43,819 nucleotides of DNA. Origin: Bacteroidales bacterium. GTDB lineage: Bacteria; Bacteroidota; Bacteroidia; Bacteroidales; UBA932. Of this stretch, positions 31,394 through 40,082 are shown piece after piece. Both the position numbers and the translations under genes were made by a program. Positions within the stretch are counted from its first letter, which is position 1, and every line of letters begins with the position of its first letter. The notes beneath the pieces are model-generated. The model had not been told where the DNA came from and ran no database searches. It was given only the letters and a program-made list of their open reading frames with translations. The stretch lies in contig JAFYRK010000003.1 of the NCBI GenBank assembly GCA_017559545.1, positions 1 through 43,819 on the forward strand, written 5' to 3'.

Positions 31394-33226
31394 ATGAAGG
31401 ATTTTTTCAGACTGCTTAAAAGATACGCATCACCCTATACAGGATACATGGCATGGTCCATCCTGCTGAACATCCTGTCGGCCGTGTTCAACATATTCTC
31501 ATTCACCCTGATCATCCCTATCCTCCAGATCCTCTTCGGCCTGGACACGACTGTATATGAATTCATGGCATGGGATAGCGGGGTTCCTGTCAAGGATCTG
31601 GTAATCAACAACATGTACTATTATGTGACATGGGCCATTGCGACATGGGGAGCTTCCAGGACACTTCTGCTTCTGGGTCTGTTCATGATGCTGATGACAG
31701 CGCTGAAGACATCATGCTACTTCGGTTCTTCCGCAATCATGGTTCCGATCAGGACAGGTATTGTAAGGGACATAAGGACACAGGTATACAACAAACTCCT
31801 GAGCCTCCCGATGGGTTTCTTCTCGCAGCAGAAGAAGGGCGACATCATAGCAAGGATGAGCGGCGACGTAAACGAAATCGAATACTCGATCACCAGCTCG
31901 CTTGACATGCTGATCAAGAACCCTATCCTCATATTCTTCTACTTCACTACTCTCATCGTCACCAGTTGGCAGCTGACACTATTCACCATTGCAGTGGTTC
32001 CTCTCATGGCATGGGGAATGAGTGCAATCGGAAAGAAGCTCAAGAGAAAGTCACTTGAGGCGCAGGAGAAGTGGAGCGAGACCATGTCGCAGCTTGACGA
32101 GACCCTCGGCGGCCTGCGTGTGATCAAGGCCTTCATCGCCGAAGACAAGATGAAGGAAAGATTTGCGAACACAGCAAACGAATACAAGACTGCCTCAAGC
32201 AGGGTTTCCACAAGACAGGCATCCGCACATCCGGTCAGCGAGTTCCTTGGTACATGCATGATCATGATTGTGCTCTGGTTCGGAGGTACGCTGATTCTCA
32301 GCGACTCATCGCCTATCGATGCCCCTACATTCATCTTCTACATGGTCATCCTTTACAGCGTACTCAACCCTCTGAAGGATTTTTCGAAAGCTGGTTACAA
32401 CATCCCTAAGGGACTGGCTTCCATGGAGAGGATCGACAAGATCATGAACGCAGTTAATGACATTAAGGAGCCTGCACAGCCTGCAGAACTGAAGGGATTT
32501 GAAAATGAGATACACATAAAGGGCGTAAGCTTCAGCTATGAAGAGGGACGCGAAGTCCTGACAGACATCGACCTGACCATCCCTAAGGGCAAGATGGTGG
32601 CACTGGTAGGACAGTCCGGCTCGGGAAAATCCACTTTGGTCGACCTTATACCACGATATTACGACGTATGCTCTGGAAGCATAACCATTGACGGCACCGA
32701 CATAAGGGAGGTGCGCATAAAGGACCTCAGGTCACTTATCGGAAACGTAAACCAGGAGGCCATCCTATTCAACGACACAATCTTCAACAACATTGCGTTT
32801 GGAGTAGAGGGAGCGACCATGGAGCAGGTCATAGCTGCGGCAAAGATTGCGAATGCGCATGACTTCATCATGGAGAAGGAGGAAGGCTACATGACCAATA
32901 TCGGAGACAGAGGTTCAAAGCTCTCAGGAGGCCAGAGACAACGCATCAGCATCGCCAGAGCAATCCTGAAGAATCCTCCGGTGCTTATCCTCGACGAGGC
33001 GACATCCGCCCTCGACACAGAGTCGGAGAAGCTCGTACAGGAAGCACTTGACAGGCTTACCGGTTCCAGAACCACAATCGCCATCGCCCACAGACTCTCG
33101 ACAATCAAGAATGCGGATGAGATCTGCGTGATGCACGAAGGACGCATCGTGGAACGTGGAAAGCACGAGGAACTCCTTGAGCTTAACGGATATTACAAGA
33201 AACTTAACGACATGCAGGCACTTTAA
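31394..33226 (+). CDS. ABC exporter, MsbA/LmrA type (half-transporter)
   Basis: 610 residues from the ATG at 31394; the frame is open to 31325, but the upstream part is the palindrome. Six membrane helices (about 20-320) form the exporter domain. The ATPase part has Walker A GQSGSGKST, signature LSGGQRQRISIARAI, Walker B LILDEATSALD and H-loop IAHRLSTI. The protein is expected to dimerise and flip a lipid or drug across the inner membrane; a lipid A-core flippase is the main candidate. VanZ, amidase and CyuA follow with overlapping stops and starts. Confidence 0.92.
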   Translation: MKDFFRLLKRYASPYTGYMAWSILLNILSAVFNIFSFTLIIPILQILFGLDTTVYEFMAWDSGVPVKDLVINNMYYYVTWAIATWGASRTLLLLGLFMMLMTALKTSCYFGSSAIMVPIRTGIVRDIRTQVYNKLLSLPMGFFSQQKKGDIIARMSGDVNEIEYSITSSLDMLIKNPILIFFYFTTLIVTSWQLTLFTIAVVPLMAWGMSAIGKKLKRKSLEAQEKWSETMSQLDETLGGLRVIKAFIAEDKMKERFANTANEYKTASSRVSTRQASAHPVSEFLGTCMIMIVLWFGGTLILSDSSPIDAPTFIFYMVILYSVLNPLKDFSKAGYNIPKGLASMERIDKIMNAVNDIKEPAQPAELKGFENEIHIKGVSFSYEEGREVLTDIDLTIPKGKMVALVGQSGSGKSTLVDLIPRYYDVCSGSITIDGTDIREVRIKDLRSLIGNVNQEAILFNDTIFNNIAFGVEGATMEQVIAAAKIANAHDFIMEKEEGYMTNIGDRGSKLSGGQRQRISIARAILKNPPVLILDEATSALDTESEKLVQEALDRLTGSRTTIAIAHRLSTIKNADEICVMHEGRIVERGKHEELLELNGYYKKLNDMQAL

Positions 33227-33627
33227 TGAAGTACAGAAAGCAAATATCAATCATACTGTTCTGCCTCTACATCGCGGCAGTGGCATTCCTATGCTTCATG
33301 CAGGGAGAACAGCTCCCCGAACTGCCAAAGACATGGTTCGGGATACCGGCAGACAAGGTTGCGCATGCACTGATGTTCTTTCCGTTCACGATCCTAGGAT
33401 ATCTGTCTTTCACATCTGAAGAGAACACCACCTTTCAGAAAACAGTTATCCTTGTAATCCTGATTGCAGTCGGTTGGGGTATGGCATATGCAACCGAAAG
33501 CATCCAGCGCCTGCTCGGTTACCGCGCATACGAGATAAGCGACATGAAGGCTGACCTTATCGGCCTGACAGCCGGAGCTTTTTTCAGCGGCCTGCTGATC
33601 ATATTCTCATTAAAGAAGATTAAATGA
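33226..33627 (+). CDS. VanZ-family membrane protein
   Basis: 133 residues with four hydrophobic segments: about 7-24, 42-60, 70-88 and 108-127. The family pattern is present: DKVAHALMFFPFTILGYL, then the acidic E in ATESIQRLLGYRAYEISDMKADLIGL, with an Asp before the last helix. VanZ-like proteins confer low-level teicoplanin resistance in enterococci, but the usual role is unknown. It shares one base with the stop of the exporter gene (TAATG) and overlaps the amidase gene by 4 bp. Confidence 0.88.
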   Translation: MKYRKQISIILFCLYIAAVAFLCFMQGEQLPELPKTWFGIPADKVAHALMFFPFTILGYLSFTSEENTTFQKTVILVILIAVGWGMAYATESIQRLLGYRAYEISDMKADLIGLTAGAFFSGLLIIFSLKKIK

Positions 33628-36600
33628 AAAGACTGTCCGCAATATATATAGTCATTTTACTTACATGCCTGAACCTGCATGCCCAAAACAAGATTGCCAA
33701 GGACTTCCAGGAGGCATGCGACTCGCTCAGCACCTTGATGAGCGAAAGGACAGCCGTGCAGGGACGCATTGTCCTTAAGACCGTCATGAAAAGAGGATCT
33801 GCTCTGGATTTCTACTTTACAGAATCACTCGGAGACTACCCGTTCAGACCAGGCGATGCGAAGTGGTTCCGCAACGCACTCAAGAGCCAGTTTCCGGAAG
33901 ATTACAGGAAATATTCCATCGGTGTGGTAAAGTCCAGAAACGTTGACATCGAGAATCTCGAAGTGGCAAGCCTGACATTCGGAGGCAAACCGGCAGCATC
34001 AACCCACAGGACACAAGAGCCTCACAAACCGGCACGTGTTGTCAAACCTTTGGACGGCCATGAGTACGGAAAAGGACTTGACGGAAGGACAATCGCCGTT
34101 TGGCAGAGCCACGGAAGAGCCTTCTCTACAAGAGGAGGGCTCTGGGAGTGGCAGAGGCCATGCCTCTTCCAGACTGTGGAGGACATGTTCACACAGGGAT
34201 TCGTGCTGCCTTACCTGGTTCCTATGCTGGAAAATGCAGGAGCATATGTCATGCTGCCGCGAGAAAGAGACTTGCAGACCCACGAAGTCATTGCCGACAA
34301 TGATCCTGTCGGAGGAGGACGTGGAACTGCAACATACACAGAAACAGGCAGATGGAGCGATGCAGGAATCGGATTTGCAGACCTTCAACCTATATACACA
34401 AGAGACGAGGAACCGTTCAAGATGGGAACTGCACGTCAGGCAAAATGTTCTGATGACGTTTCAGCAAAATGGGCCCCTGACATTCCTGAGAGGGGTTTCT
34501 ATGCAGTATATGTCTCATACACATCACTTCCGGAGAGCACCGGAGCAGCTTTATATACGGTCAACCACATGGGAGGTTCAAGCCGATTCGTCGTTGACCA
34601 GAGAATAGGAGGCGGAACCTGGGTATATCTGGGTACATTCGAGTTCGACAGAGGATCGGATGCAAGCGTCGTATTGAGCGGCAAGACTCCTGAAGGCTAT
34701 AAGTTCGACAGGCACAGCGTCATTACTGCGGATGCAGTAAGATTCGGAGGTGGAATGGGCAACATCGCAGGCCAGCCTGCCGACACGACTCTTGCGCCTG
34801 TGATCTCCGGTCTTCCACGTTCTGCTGAAGGCGCTACATATTGGCTGCAGTGGGCGGGCGCAGACAAGGCAGTATGGAGTCCTGAAGACGCGGACAGCGA
34901 TTATTCAGAAGACTTCATGTGCAGGGGTGACTGGGTGGATTGGATAAGCGGAGGCTCATATATGAATCCTAAAAAAGACGGAAAGGGCATCCCCGTTGAC
35001 CTGTCACTCGGTTTCCATACCGATGCTGGAGTAAACCCTGCCGACACCGTGATAGGAACACTCGCAATCTACACTTACAAGTCAAAGAACGACACCAGAC
35101 TCCCTGGAGGGGAAAGCAGAATGACCAGCAGGGAGTATGCAGACATCGTACAGTCGCAGATCGTCCATGACCTGCAGGGACTTTTTACCGAAAACTGGAC
35201 CAGAAGGCAGCTCTGGGACAGGGGCTACAGAGAATCACGCACACCTTCATGTCCGGCAATGCTGATTGAACTTCTGTCACACCAGAACTTCGAGGATATG
35301 AAATATGGTCTTGACCCGACTTACAGGTTCACCGTCAGCAGAGCCATATATAAAGGCATGCTCAAATACCTCAGCAACAGATATGGAGTGCCATACGTGG
35401 TGCAGCCCCTGGGAGTTGAGGAGATTGGAGTGAAATTCGGAGACAGCGGCAAGGCCGTGCTTTCATGGAAGGCGGTCAGCGATCCACTTGAGCCTACTGC
35501 CGAAGCATCAGGATTCATTCTCTACACCAGAAAGGGCGACGGAGCCTTTGATAATGGAAAGGTAATCAAGGCAAGTGCAGAACACGACAGATATGTTTAT
35601 GAAACATCAGTGAAGCCTGGAGAGATCTACAGTTACAAGATTGCTGCCTTCAACGACGGTGGAAAGAGTTTCCCATCCGAAATTGTAAGCATCGGAACCC
35701 CTGCAGACGGAGTATTCGGAAAAGTTGTGCTTGCTGTCAACAATTTCGACAGAGTTTCCGGTCCGGCATACTTTGACACACCTTCATACGCCGGATTCGA
35801 CAACAGGACCGACAGTGGTGTTCCTGATGTCATGGACATGACATTCATCGGCGAGATGTATGAGAACAGGCGCGCTATGCCGTGGGTAAGCAATGCCTGT
35901 GCAGGTTTCGGAGCCTCATACCACGACTATGCAGGAAAGACCGTTGCTGGAAACACTCATGACTTTGCTCATGTACACGGCAAAGCGATCATGAAGGCAG
36001 GCTATGCTTTCTTCTCATGCAGCAACGAGGCCTTCTGCAACGACTCAACATACAGAAAGCAGGCTTGGGCCATTGATCTGATATGTGGAAAGCAGATAAC
36101 CACCACAGTAGGCAACGGCTTTGATTCTCCTCGCTTCCATGTATTTACCGAAGCCATGCAATCGGAACTTTCAGCTGCCGCAGAATGCGGAACAAACATT
36201 CTGGTAAGCGGAGCACATATTGGTACTGACGCATGGGACAGAATCTATCCATACGAGAAAGACGACGCCACGACTTTGGAAACCCAGAAATTCATAAGGA
36301 ATGTACTCGGTTACAAATGGGTAATGAACTATGCAGGAAGAAGTGGAGAGGTGACCTTCGCACAGGACAGCCTGTATGCAGCGGAGGGTCCTGCAGGTTC
36401 GTTCTATACCGCACCAAACCCTGAAAAGTACTGTGTGGAGACTCCTGACGGCATTTCTCCTTCCAGCAAAATGGGAAAAGTCATAATGAGATACTCCGAC
36501 ACGAAGATTCCGGCAGGAATACGCCATGAGGCTGACTCATACAGAACAGTCTGTTTAGGCTTCCCTATCGAGGCATTGAAGAGCGAAGAGGAGATTGAGA

Positions 36601-36638
36601 AGATTATCAAGAAAACACTAGAATATTTCAACAGATGA
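33624..36638 (+). CDS. Secreted N-acetylmuramoyl-L-alanine amidase split by a golvesin-like domain, with FnIII and a C-terminal domain
   Basis: 1004 residues. A signal peptide ends near LHAQ (21). An amidase_3 domain is divided: its first half (about 150-215) has H163 (WQSHGRAF) and E175 as Zn ligands, and its second half (about 405-570) has H465 (LGFHTDAG) and the catalytic Glu E549 (AMLIELLSHQNF). Between them (about 235-375) lies a golvesin C-like beta-sandwich (WSDAGIGF, GFYAVYVSYTSLPESTG, TWVYLGTFEFD). A fibronectin III-like domain (about 595-690) and a 300-residue C-terminal domain follow. Often mis-named xanthan lyase. It should cut peptidoglycan stem peptides in the periplasm or outside. 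Confidence 0.85.
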   Translation: MKRLSAIYIVILLTCLNLHAQNKIAKDFQEACDSLSTLMSERTAVQGRIVLKTVMKRGSALDFYFTESLGDYPFRPGDAKWFRNALKSQFPEDYRKYSIGVVKSRNVDIENLEVASLTFGGKPAASTHRTQEPHKPARVVKPLDGHEYGKGLDGRTIAVWQSHGRAFSTRGGLWEWQRPCLFQTVEDMFTQGFVLPYLVPMLENAGAYVMLPRERDLQTHEVIADNDPVGGGRGTATYTETGRWSDAGIGFADLQPIYTRDEEPFKMGTARQAKCSDDVSAKWAPDIPERGFYAVYVSYTSLPESTGAALYTVNHMGGSSRFVVDQRIGGGTWVYLGTFEFDRGSDASVVLSGKTPEGYKFDRHSVITADAVRFGGGMGNIAGQPADTTLAPVISGLPRSAEGATYWLQWAGADKAVWSPEDADSDYSEDFMCRGDWVDWISGGSYMNPKKDGKGIPVDLSLGFHTDAGVNPADTVIGTLAIYTYKSKNDTRLPGGESRMTSREYADIVQSQIVHDLQGLFTENWTRRQLWDRGYRESRTPSCPAMLIELLSHQNFEDMKYGLDPTYRFTVSRAIYKGMLKYLSNRYGVPYVVQPLGVEEIGVKFGDSGKAVLSWKAVSDPLEPTAEASGFILYTRKGDGAFDNGKVIKASAEHDRYVYETSVKPGEIYSYKIAAFNDGGKSFPSEIVSIGTPADGVFGKVVLAVNNFDRVSGPAYFDTPSYAGFDNRTDSGVPDVMDMTFIGEMYENRRAMPWVSNACAGFGASYHDYAGKTVAGNTHDFAHVHGKAIMKAGYAFFSCSNEAFCNDSTYRKQAWAIDLICGKQITTTVGNGFDSPRFHVFTEAMQSELSAAAECGTNILVSGAHIGTDAWDRIYPYEKDDATTLETQKFIRNVLGYKWVMNYAGRSGEVTFAQDSLYAAEGPAGSFYTAPNPEKYCVETPDGISPSSKMGKVIMRYSDTKIPAGIRHEADSYRTVCLGFPIEALKSEEEIEKIIKKTLEYFNR

Positions 36639-37954
36639 CACCACGTGAATCAGAGATCATCGGATTGATCAGAAAGGAAGTGAAGCCGGCACTCGGCTGC
36701 ACAGAACCTATTGCAGTGGCGCTTGCAGTGGCAAAGGCAATGGAAATCCTTGAGGATAAATGCCCTTCATGCAACGATGGGTGGAGATATTCCGAAAGCT
36801 ACGCCATCCGTGTGGAGGTTAGCGGAAACATTCTCAAGAACGGCATGGGAGTAGGCATCCCGGGAACCGGTATGGTAGGATTGCATATAGCATCTGCTTT
36901 GGGAGCTGTCTGCGGAAAGTCCTCATACGGACTTGAGGTTCTTAACGATCTGGATGATGCAGCAATCGCAAAGGCTAAGAAGATGACAGAAGACTCTGTC
37001 GTTACCGTCGCCCTTGCCGAGACTTCCAGGAAACTCTATGTAAAGGCTAAAATCACTGACTCATGCGGGCATACGTCCAGTGCCCTGATAGTCGATGACC
37101 ATGACAATATCGCAGAGACCTGCTTCGGAGAGGATGTGTTGACCTCCTTACAGAAAGAGGAAGCTGCAGTTGAGCAGAAGACTACGCTCGACTACCATCT
37201 GACAGTAAAGGAAATTTTCGAATTCGCTTCTACTGTTGCATACGAGGTGATTGAATTCATACTTGAGTCACGCACCTTGAACATGGCGCTGGCACAGGAG
37301 GGGTTGCGCGGAAATTATGGTCTCAGAGTTGGTCAGGCGATCTGCGCTTCCGCCAACAAGGAGGTTTTCGGTGAAGATTTTCTTTCCTATGCCATGGCTC
37401 TTACTGCAGCAGCATCTGATGCGCGCATGGCAGGATGTACGCTTGCTGCAATGAGCAATTCAGGAAGCGGCAACCAGGGAATCACTGTTACAATGCCTGT
37501 CATAGCATATTCCATGAAATACGGAACTACTGACGAGCAGTTGGCCAGAGCTCTTGTGCTCAGCCATCTTGTGGCGATACATATCAAGGGCTACCTTGGC
37601 AAGCTGTCTGCGCTTTGCGGATGTGTGATAGCATCTACAGGTTCGGCATGCGGACTGGTATATCTTCGCGGTGGTGATTATGATCAGGTGTGTTCAGCTA
37701 TCAAGAACATGATCGGAAACATTACGGGCATGGTGTGCGACGGAGCGAAGGTAGGATGTGCCATGAAGGTTGCGTCCGGAGTGTCAAGCGCACTCCAGTC
37801 TGCAGTCCTCGCACGAGAGGGCATGTGCATTTCAGAGCATGACGGTATCATTGAGAAAGATATCGAAAAGACAATCCAGAACCTCGGTAAGATCGGTTCT
37901 GTGGGCATGCAGCACACCGACGACATGATCCTCAACATCATGGTATGTAAATAA
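36635..37954 (+). CDS. L-cysteine desulfidase (UPF0597 / CyuA-like)
   Basis: 439 residues. The start has LGCTEPIAVALAVAKA (about 20-35), the signature of the serine-dehydratase-alpha-like family, in which CTEP holds an iron-sulfur Cys. Further cysteines are in SDARMAGCTLAAMSNSGSGNQG, LCGCVIASTGSACGLVYL and GMVCDGAKVGCAMKV, giving the pattern for a [4Fe-4S] cluster. Such enzymes release H2S, pyruvate and NH3 from L-cysteine in anaerobes. It overlaps the amidase gene by 4 bp (ATGA) and closes the operon. The stop is followed by a 19-bp gap to a convergent gene. Confidence 0.88.
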   Translation: MTPRESEIIGLIRKEVKPALGCTEPIAVALAVAKAMEILEDKCPSCNDGWRYSESYAIRVEVSGNILKNGMGVGIPGTGMVGLHIASALGAVCGKSSYGLEVLNDLDDAAIAKAKKMTEDSVVTVALAETSRKLYVKAKITDSCGHTSSALIVDDHDNIAETCFGEDVLTSLQKEEAAVEQKTTLDYHLTVKEIFEFASTVAYEVIEFILESRTLNMALAQEGLRGNYGLRVGQAICASANKEVFGEDFLSYAMALTAAASDARMAGCTLAAMSNSGSGNQGITVTMPVIAYSMKYGTTDEQLARALVLSHLVAIHIKGYLGKLSALCGCVIASTGSACGLVYLRGGDYDQVCSAIKNMIGNITGMVCDGAKVGCAMKVASGVSSALQSAVLAREGMCISEHDGIIEKDIEKTIQNLGKIGSVGMQHTDDMILNIMVCK

Positions 37955-37972
37955 TATAGATTAAATTAAACG

Positions 37973-38380
37973 TTAGTCAATAAGTTGATTACGAAATTGG
38001 TGGATGAGAGTCAGGGCTAATGATCTGAAGTCGTCGGAGGGAGAAAGGCTATCAGATAGTTCTGAGAACATTTTGGCAAACATTTTCAGGAAGAGCTTTT
38101 TCCTGAATATGAACAGGACGATGAAAGCAAGAAAGTAAACACCTGCCACAATAAAAGCTGCCGCAGCAAAGCTATCCATTGCCTCGCCTATGAGCATTAT
38201 GAAAGCAAAGGCCAGGACTGACAGAACCACCACTGCAAGAAGCGCCATGATAAGGACGGCAAGAGTCCTGCTGAAACCGAATGACAGGCCTGCCACTACC
38301 CTTTTCTTCAAATTATCTGTCCTCGTTCCCAGATATTCCTCAAGGACCGAGGACAGAATCTTTATCAGACCGTTCATCAT
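37973..38380 (-). CDS. Phage-holin-like (holin-X / DUF1469) membrane protein
   Basis: 135 residues with two close hydrophobic helices (about 38-62 and 70-90) between amphipathic ends. The N-terminal half (LIKILSSVLEEYLGTRTDNLKKRVVAGLSFGFSRTLAVLIMALLAVVVLSVLAFAFIMLIGEA) fits the family often named phage holin, which in Bacteroidota is chromosomal and not part of a prophage. It starts at ATG 38380, overlapping the YtxH gene by 4 bp. A role in the envelope stress pair is only an inference. Confidence 0.82.
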   Translation of the reverse strand: MMNGLIKILSSVLEEYLGTRTDNLKKRVVAGLSFGFSRTLAVLIMALLAVVVLSVLAFAFIMLIGEAMDSFAAAAFIVAGVYFLAFIVLFIFRKKLFLKMFAKMFSELSDSLSPSDDFRSLALTLIHQFRNQLID

Positions 38381-38574
38381 TTCTCCTCCAAGGCTTTCTC
38401 TATGATATCCAGTCCTTCCAAAATCTTGCTTTTTGCTAATCCTGCTGCATCAGATGCACCCTTTCTGATCTTTGCGCGGGTATTTGCACCTGAATCCGGA
38501 GCAAGAAGCAAGGCAGCAAGCGCTCCCGTCGCAGCTCCTGCGAGGAAACCCAAGAATGTATTGCCTGTGCTCAT
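38377..38574 (-). CDS. YtxH-domain protein
   Basis: 65 residues. The glycine- and alanine-rich membrane helix (FLGFLAGAATGALAALLLAPDSG, 8-30) followed by a charged helix (NTRAKIRKGASDAAGLAKSKILEGLDIIEKALEEK) is the YtxH pattern, known from general stress proteins of Firmicutes. It is transcribed together with the holin-like gene, an order repeated in many Bacteroidota. Confidence 0.85.
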   Translation of the reverse strand: MSTGNTFLGFLAGAATGALAALLLAPDSGANTRAKIRKGASDAAGLAKSKILEGLDIIEKALEEK

Positions 38575-38650
38575 ATCTTCTGTGTTTTAAAGTTAACGCC
38601 AGAAGAATTTCACAAAGTGTACCAGATCACTCCTGCGCACACCCACAAAG

Positions 38651-38738
38651 CACCTAACTAAGTGACACACAATCAAATAAACAATTGAGGGTCGGAAAAT
38701 TTTCCTACCCTCAAACATGTAAGCTACTATGCATCAAC
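38651..38738. repeat. Nested inverted repeat downstream of the MATE gene
   Basis: CACCTAAC (38651-38658) is mirrored by GTTAGGTG (38731-38738), enclosing the smaller hairpin 38685-38714. The outer right arm is followed by a second GTTAGGT-like word (TTAGGTAC). The outer arm pairing may be chance. Confidence 0.4.
38685..38714 (-). terminator. Hairpin terminator after the MATE gene
   Basis: TTGAGGGT and ACCCTCAA (38685-38692, 38707-38714) pair, then one mismatch, then GGAAAA/TTTTCC. The stem continues almost to the centre. It lies 35 bp after the MATE stop, but a run of T is short, so termination efficiency is unclear. 38575-38748 holds nothing else that I recognise. Confidence 0.6.
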
Positions 38739-38748
38739 GTGTTAGGTG

Positions 38749-40074
38749 TTAGGTACTACGAACCGCATAACGGAAACGGCGGTAAAAAAGAAGCCCGGCA
38801 GTGGTCAGGCCCAGAGGAAAGGAGAGCCAGATACCGGTAAGGCCCCATTTGAATACGAAGCCAAAGATATAGGCAGAAGGAAGTGAGACGAGGAAATACG
38901 CAATGAAGGCATATACAGAGACCATCTTTACGTCAGATATGCCTCTGAGGGCGTTGGAGTAATTGCACTGCAACCCATCACCGAACTGATAGACGACGAA
39001 AGGTATCACCAGTGTAGCGACCATCGCAGCAACTTCAGCACTTTCTGTAAAAAGAAAACCTACGCTGTCACGGAAGAGCAACAGAGGCACGCATACCATA
39101 GCTGCCATCACAAGGATGATACGAAATCCAACACTGGCTGTTGTCCTGACAGCCGGTAAATCATTCTGCCCGTGAAAATTGCTGGCTTTCACAGCCACCG
39201 CTGCTGCCATACCGTAATACATCATGAAGCCGAGCTGACCTACTGTAAGCATGACCTGATGGGCTGCTAAGGCAACCGTACCCAGCCAGCCTACCATAAC
39301 GGTGCTGAGACTGAACGAGGCAGTCTCCATGCCCATCTGCAGTCCGACCGGCATTCCCATCTTGTTCAGCAGCACAAAGTCCTTCCTGTTGATACGTGAC
39401 TCGAGGAAACCCTGTACATAAGGACGATACCTCTTCGCAGTAAAGAATACCAGAACAAAGACAAGTAACATCACTACTCGCGCCGTCAAGGTTGCGACAC
39501 CTGCTCCAAGCAGTCCCATAGCCGGTGCACCAAGCTTTCCATAGATCAGCACCCAGTTAAGGAAGATGTTAAGGATATTGCCTCCCAACAGAACGAACAT
39601 GGGAGTGACTGTATCTGTGATGCCGTCCGCAAACTGCTTGAACGCATTGAAAAGGAGCACGAACAGAAGGGAGATCAGCAGTACTATATAATATGGTCTC
39701 ATAAGAGGCAGCAGTTCCGCCGGCTGGCCCAGTCGGTGGATATTGAGATAGAGAAGCCCCATCAGAAGCATGAGTCCAAAAGCGACCACAGCATTGACTG
39801 CAAGGCCGTTTTTCAGAACTCGTCCGACCGAAGGGCACTCTCCCCTGCCGTAATGATTGCCGACAACAGGAGTCAGACCATAAGAGAATCCTGTTGCAAA
39901 GACGATGACCAGATTGAACATGTTGTTCACGAAGCTGGCGGCCGCAAGCTCAGCAGTGCCACAACGTCCGACCATCATCGTGTCGGCAAAAGACAAAATA
40001 ATAATCCCGAGCTGCCCGATCATTATGGGCAGCCCGAGCTTTATCAAAGATGGTAAAATGGTTTTCGAGACCAC
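38749..40074 (-). CDS. MATE-family efflux transporter
   Basis: 441 residues from GTG at 40074 (VVSKTILPSLIKLGLPIMIGQL); the frame is open to 40131, but the upstream part lies within the end of pepD. Twelve hydrophobic helices are seen. Family marks are FADTMMVGRCGTAELAAASFVNNM near the N-terminus and the second-half repeat. These transporters use Na+ or H+ to export cationic drugs. The normal length of 440-460 fits the GTG start. It is the last gene of a leftward operon with pepD, DUF4831 and lpxL. Confidence 0.9.
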   Translation of the reverse strand: MVSKTILPSLIKLGLPIMIGQLGIIILSFADTMMVGRCGTAELAAASFVNNMFNLVIVFATGFSYGLTPVVGNHYGRGECPSVGRVLKNGLAVNAVVAFGLMLLMGLLYLNIHRLGQPAELLPLMRPYYIVLLISLLFVLLFNAFKQFADGITDTVTPMFVLLGGNILNIFLNWVLIYGKLGAPAMGLLGAGVATLTARVVMLLVFVLVFFTAKRYRPYVQGFLESRINRKDFVLLNKMGMPVGLQMGMETASFSLSTVMVGWLGTVALAAHQVMLTVGQLGFMMYYGMAAAVAVKASNFHGQNDLPAVRTTASVGFRIILVMAAMVCVPLLLFRDSVGFLFTESAEVAAMVATLVIPFVVYQFGDGLQCNYSNALRGISDVKMVSVYAFIAYFLVSLPSAYIFGFVFKWGLTGIWLSFPLGLTTAGLLFYRRFRYAVRST

Positions 40075-40082
40075 TCGAAAAA

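Noticed and set aside
37973-38380. Prophage remnant because of the holin-like gene
   Set aside because: No other phage gene is near; the protein belongs to a chromosomal family usually paired with YtxH.
38651-38738. attC-like or att site from the GTTAGGT words
   Set aside because: There is no integrase or recombinase nearby, and the words are short; the inner hairpin is better explained as a terminator.
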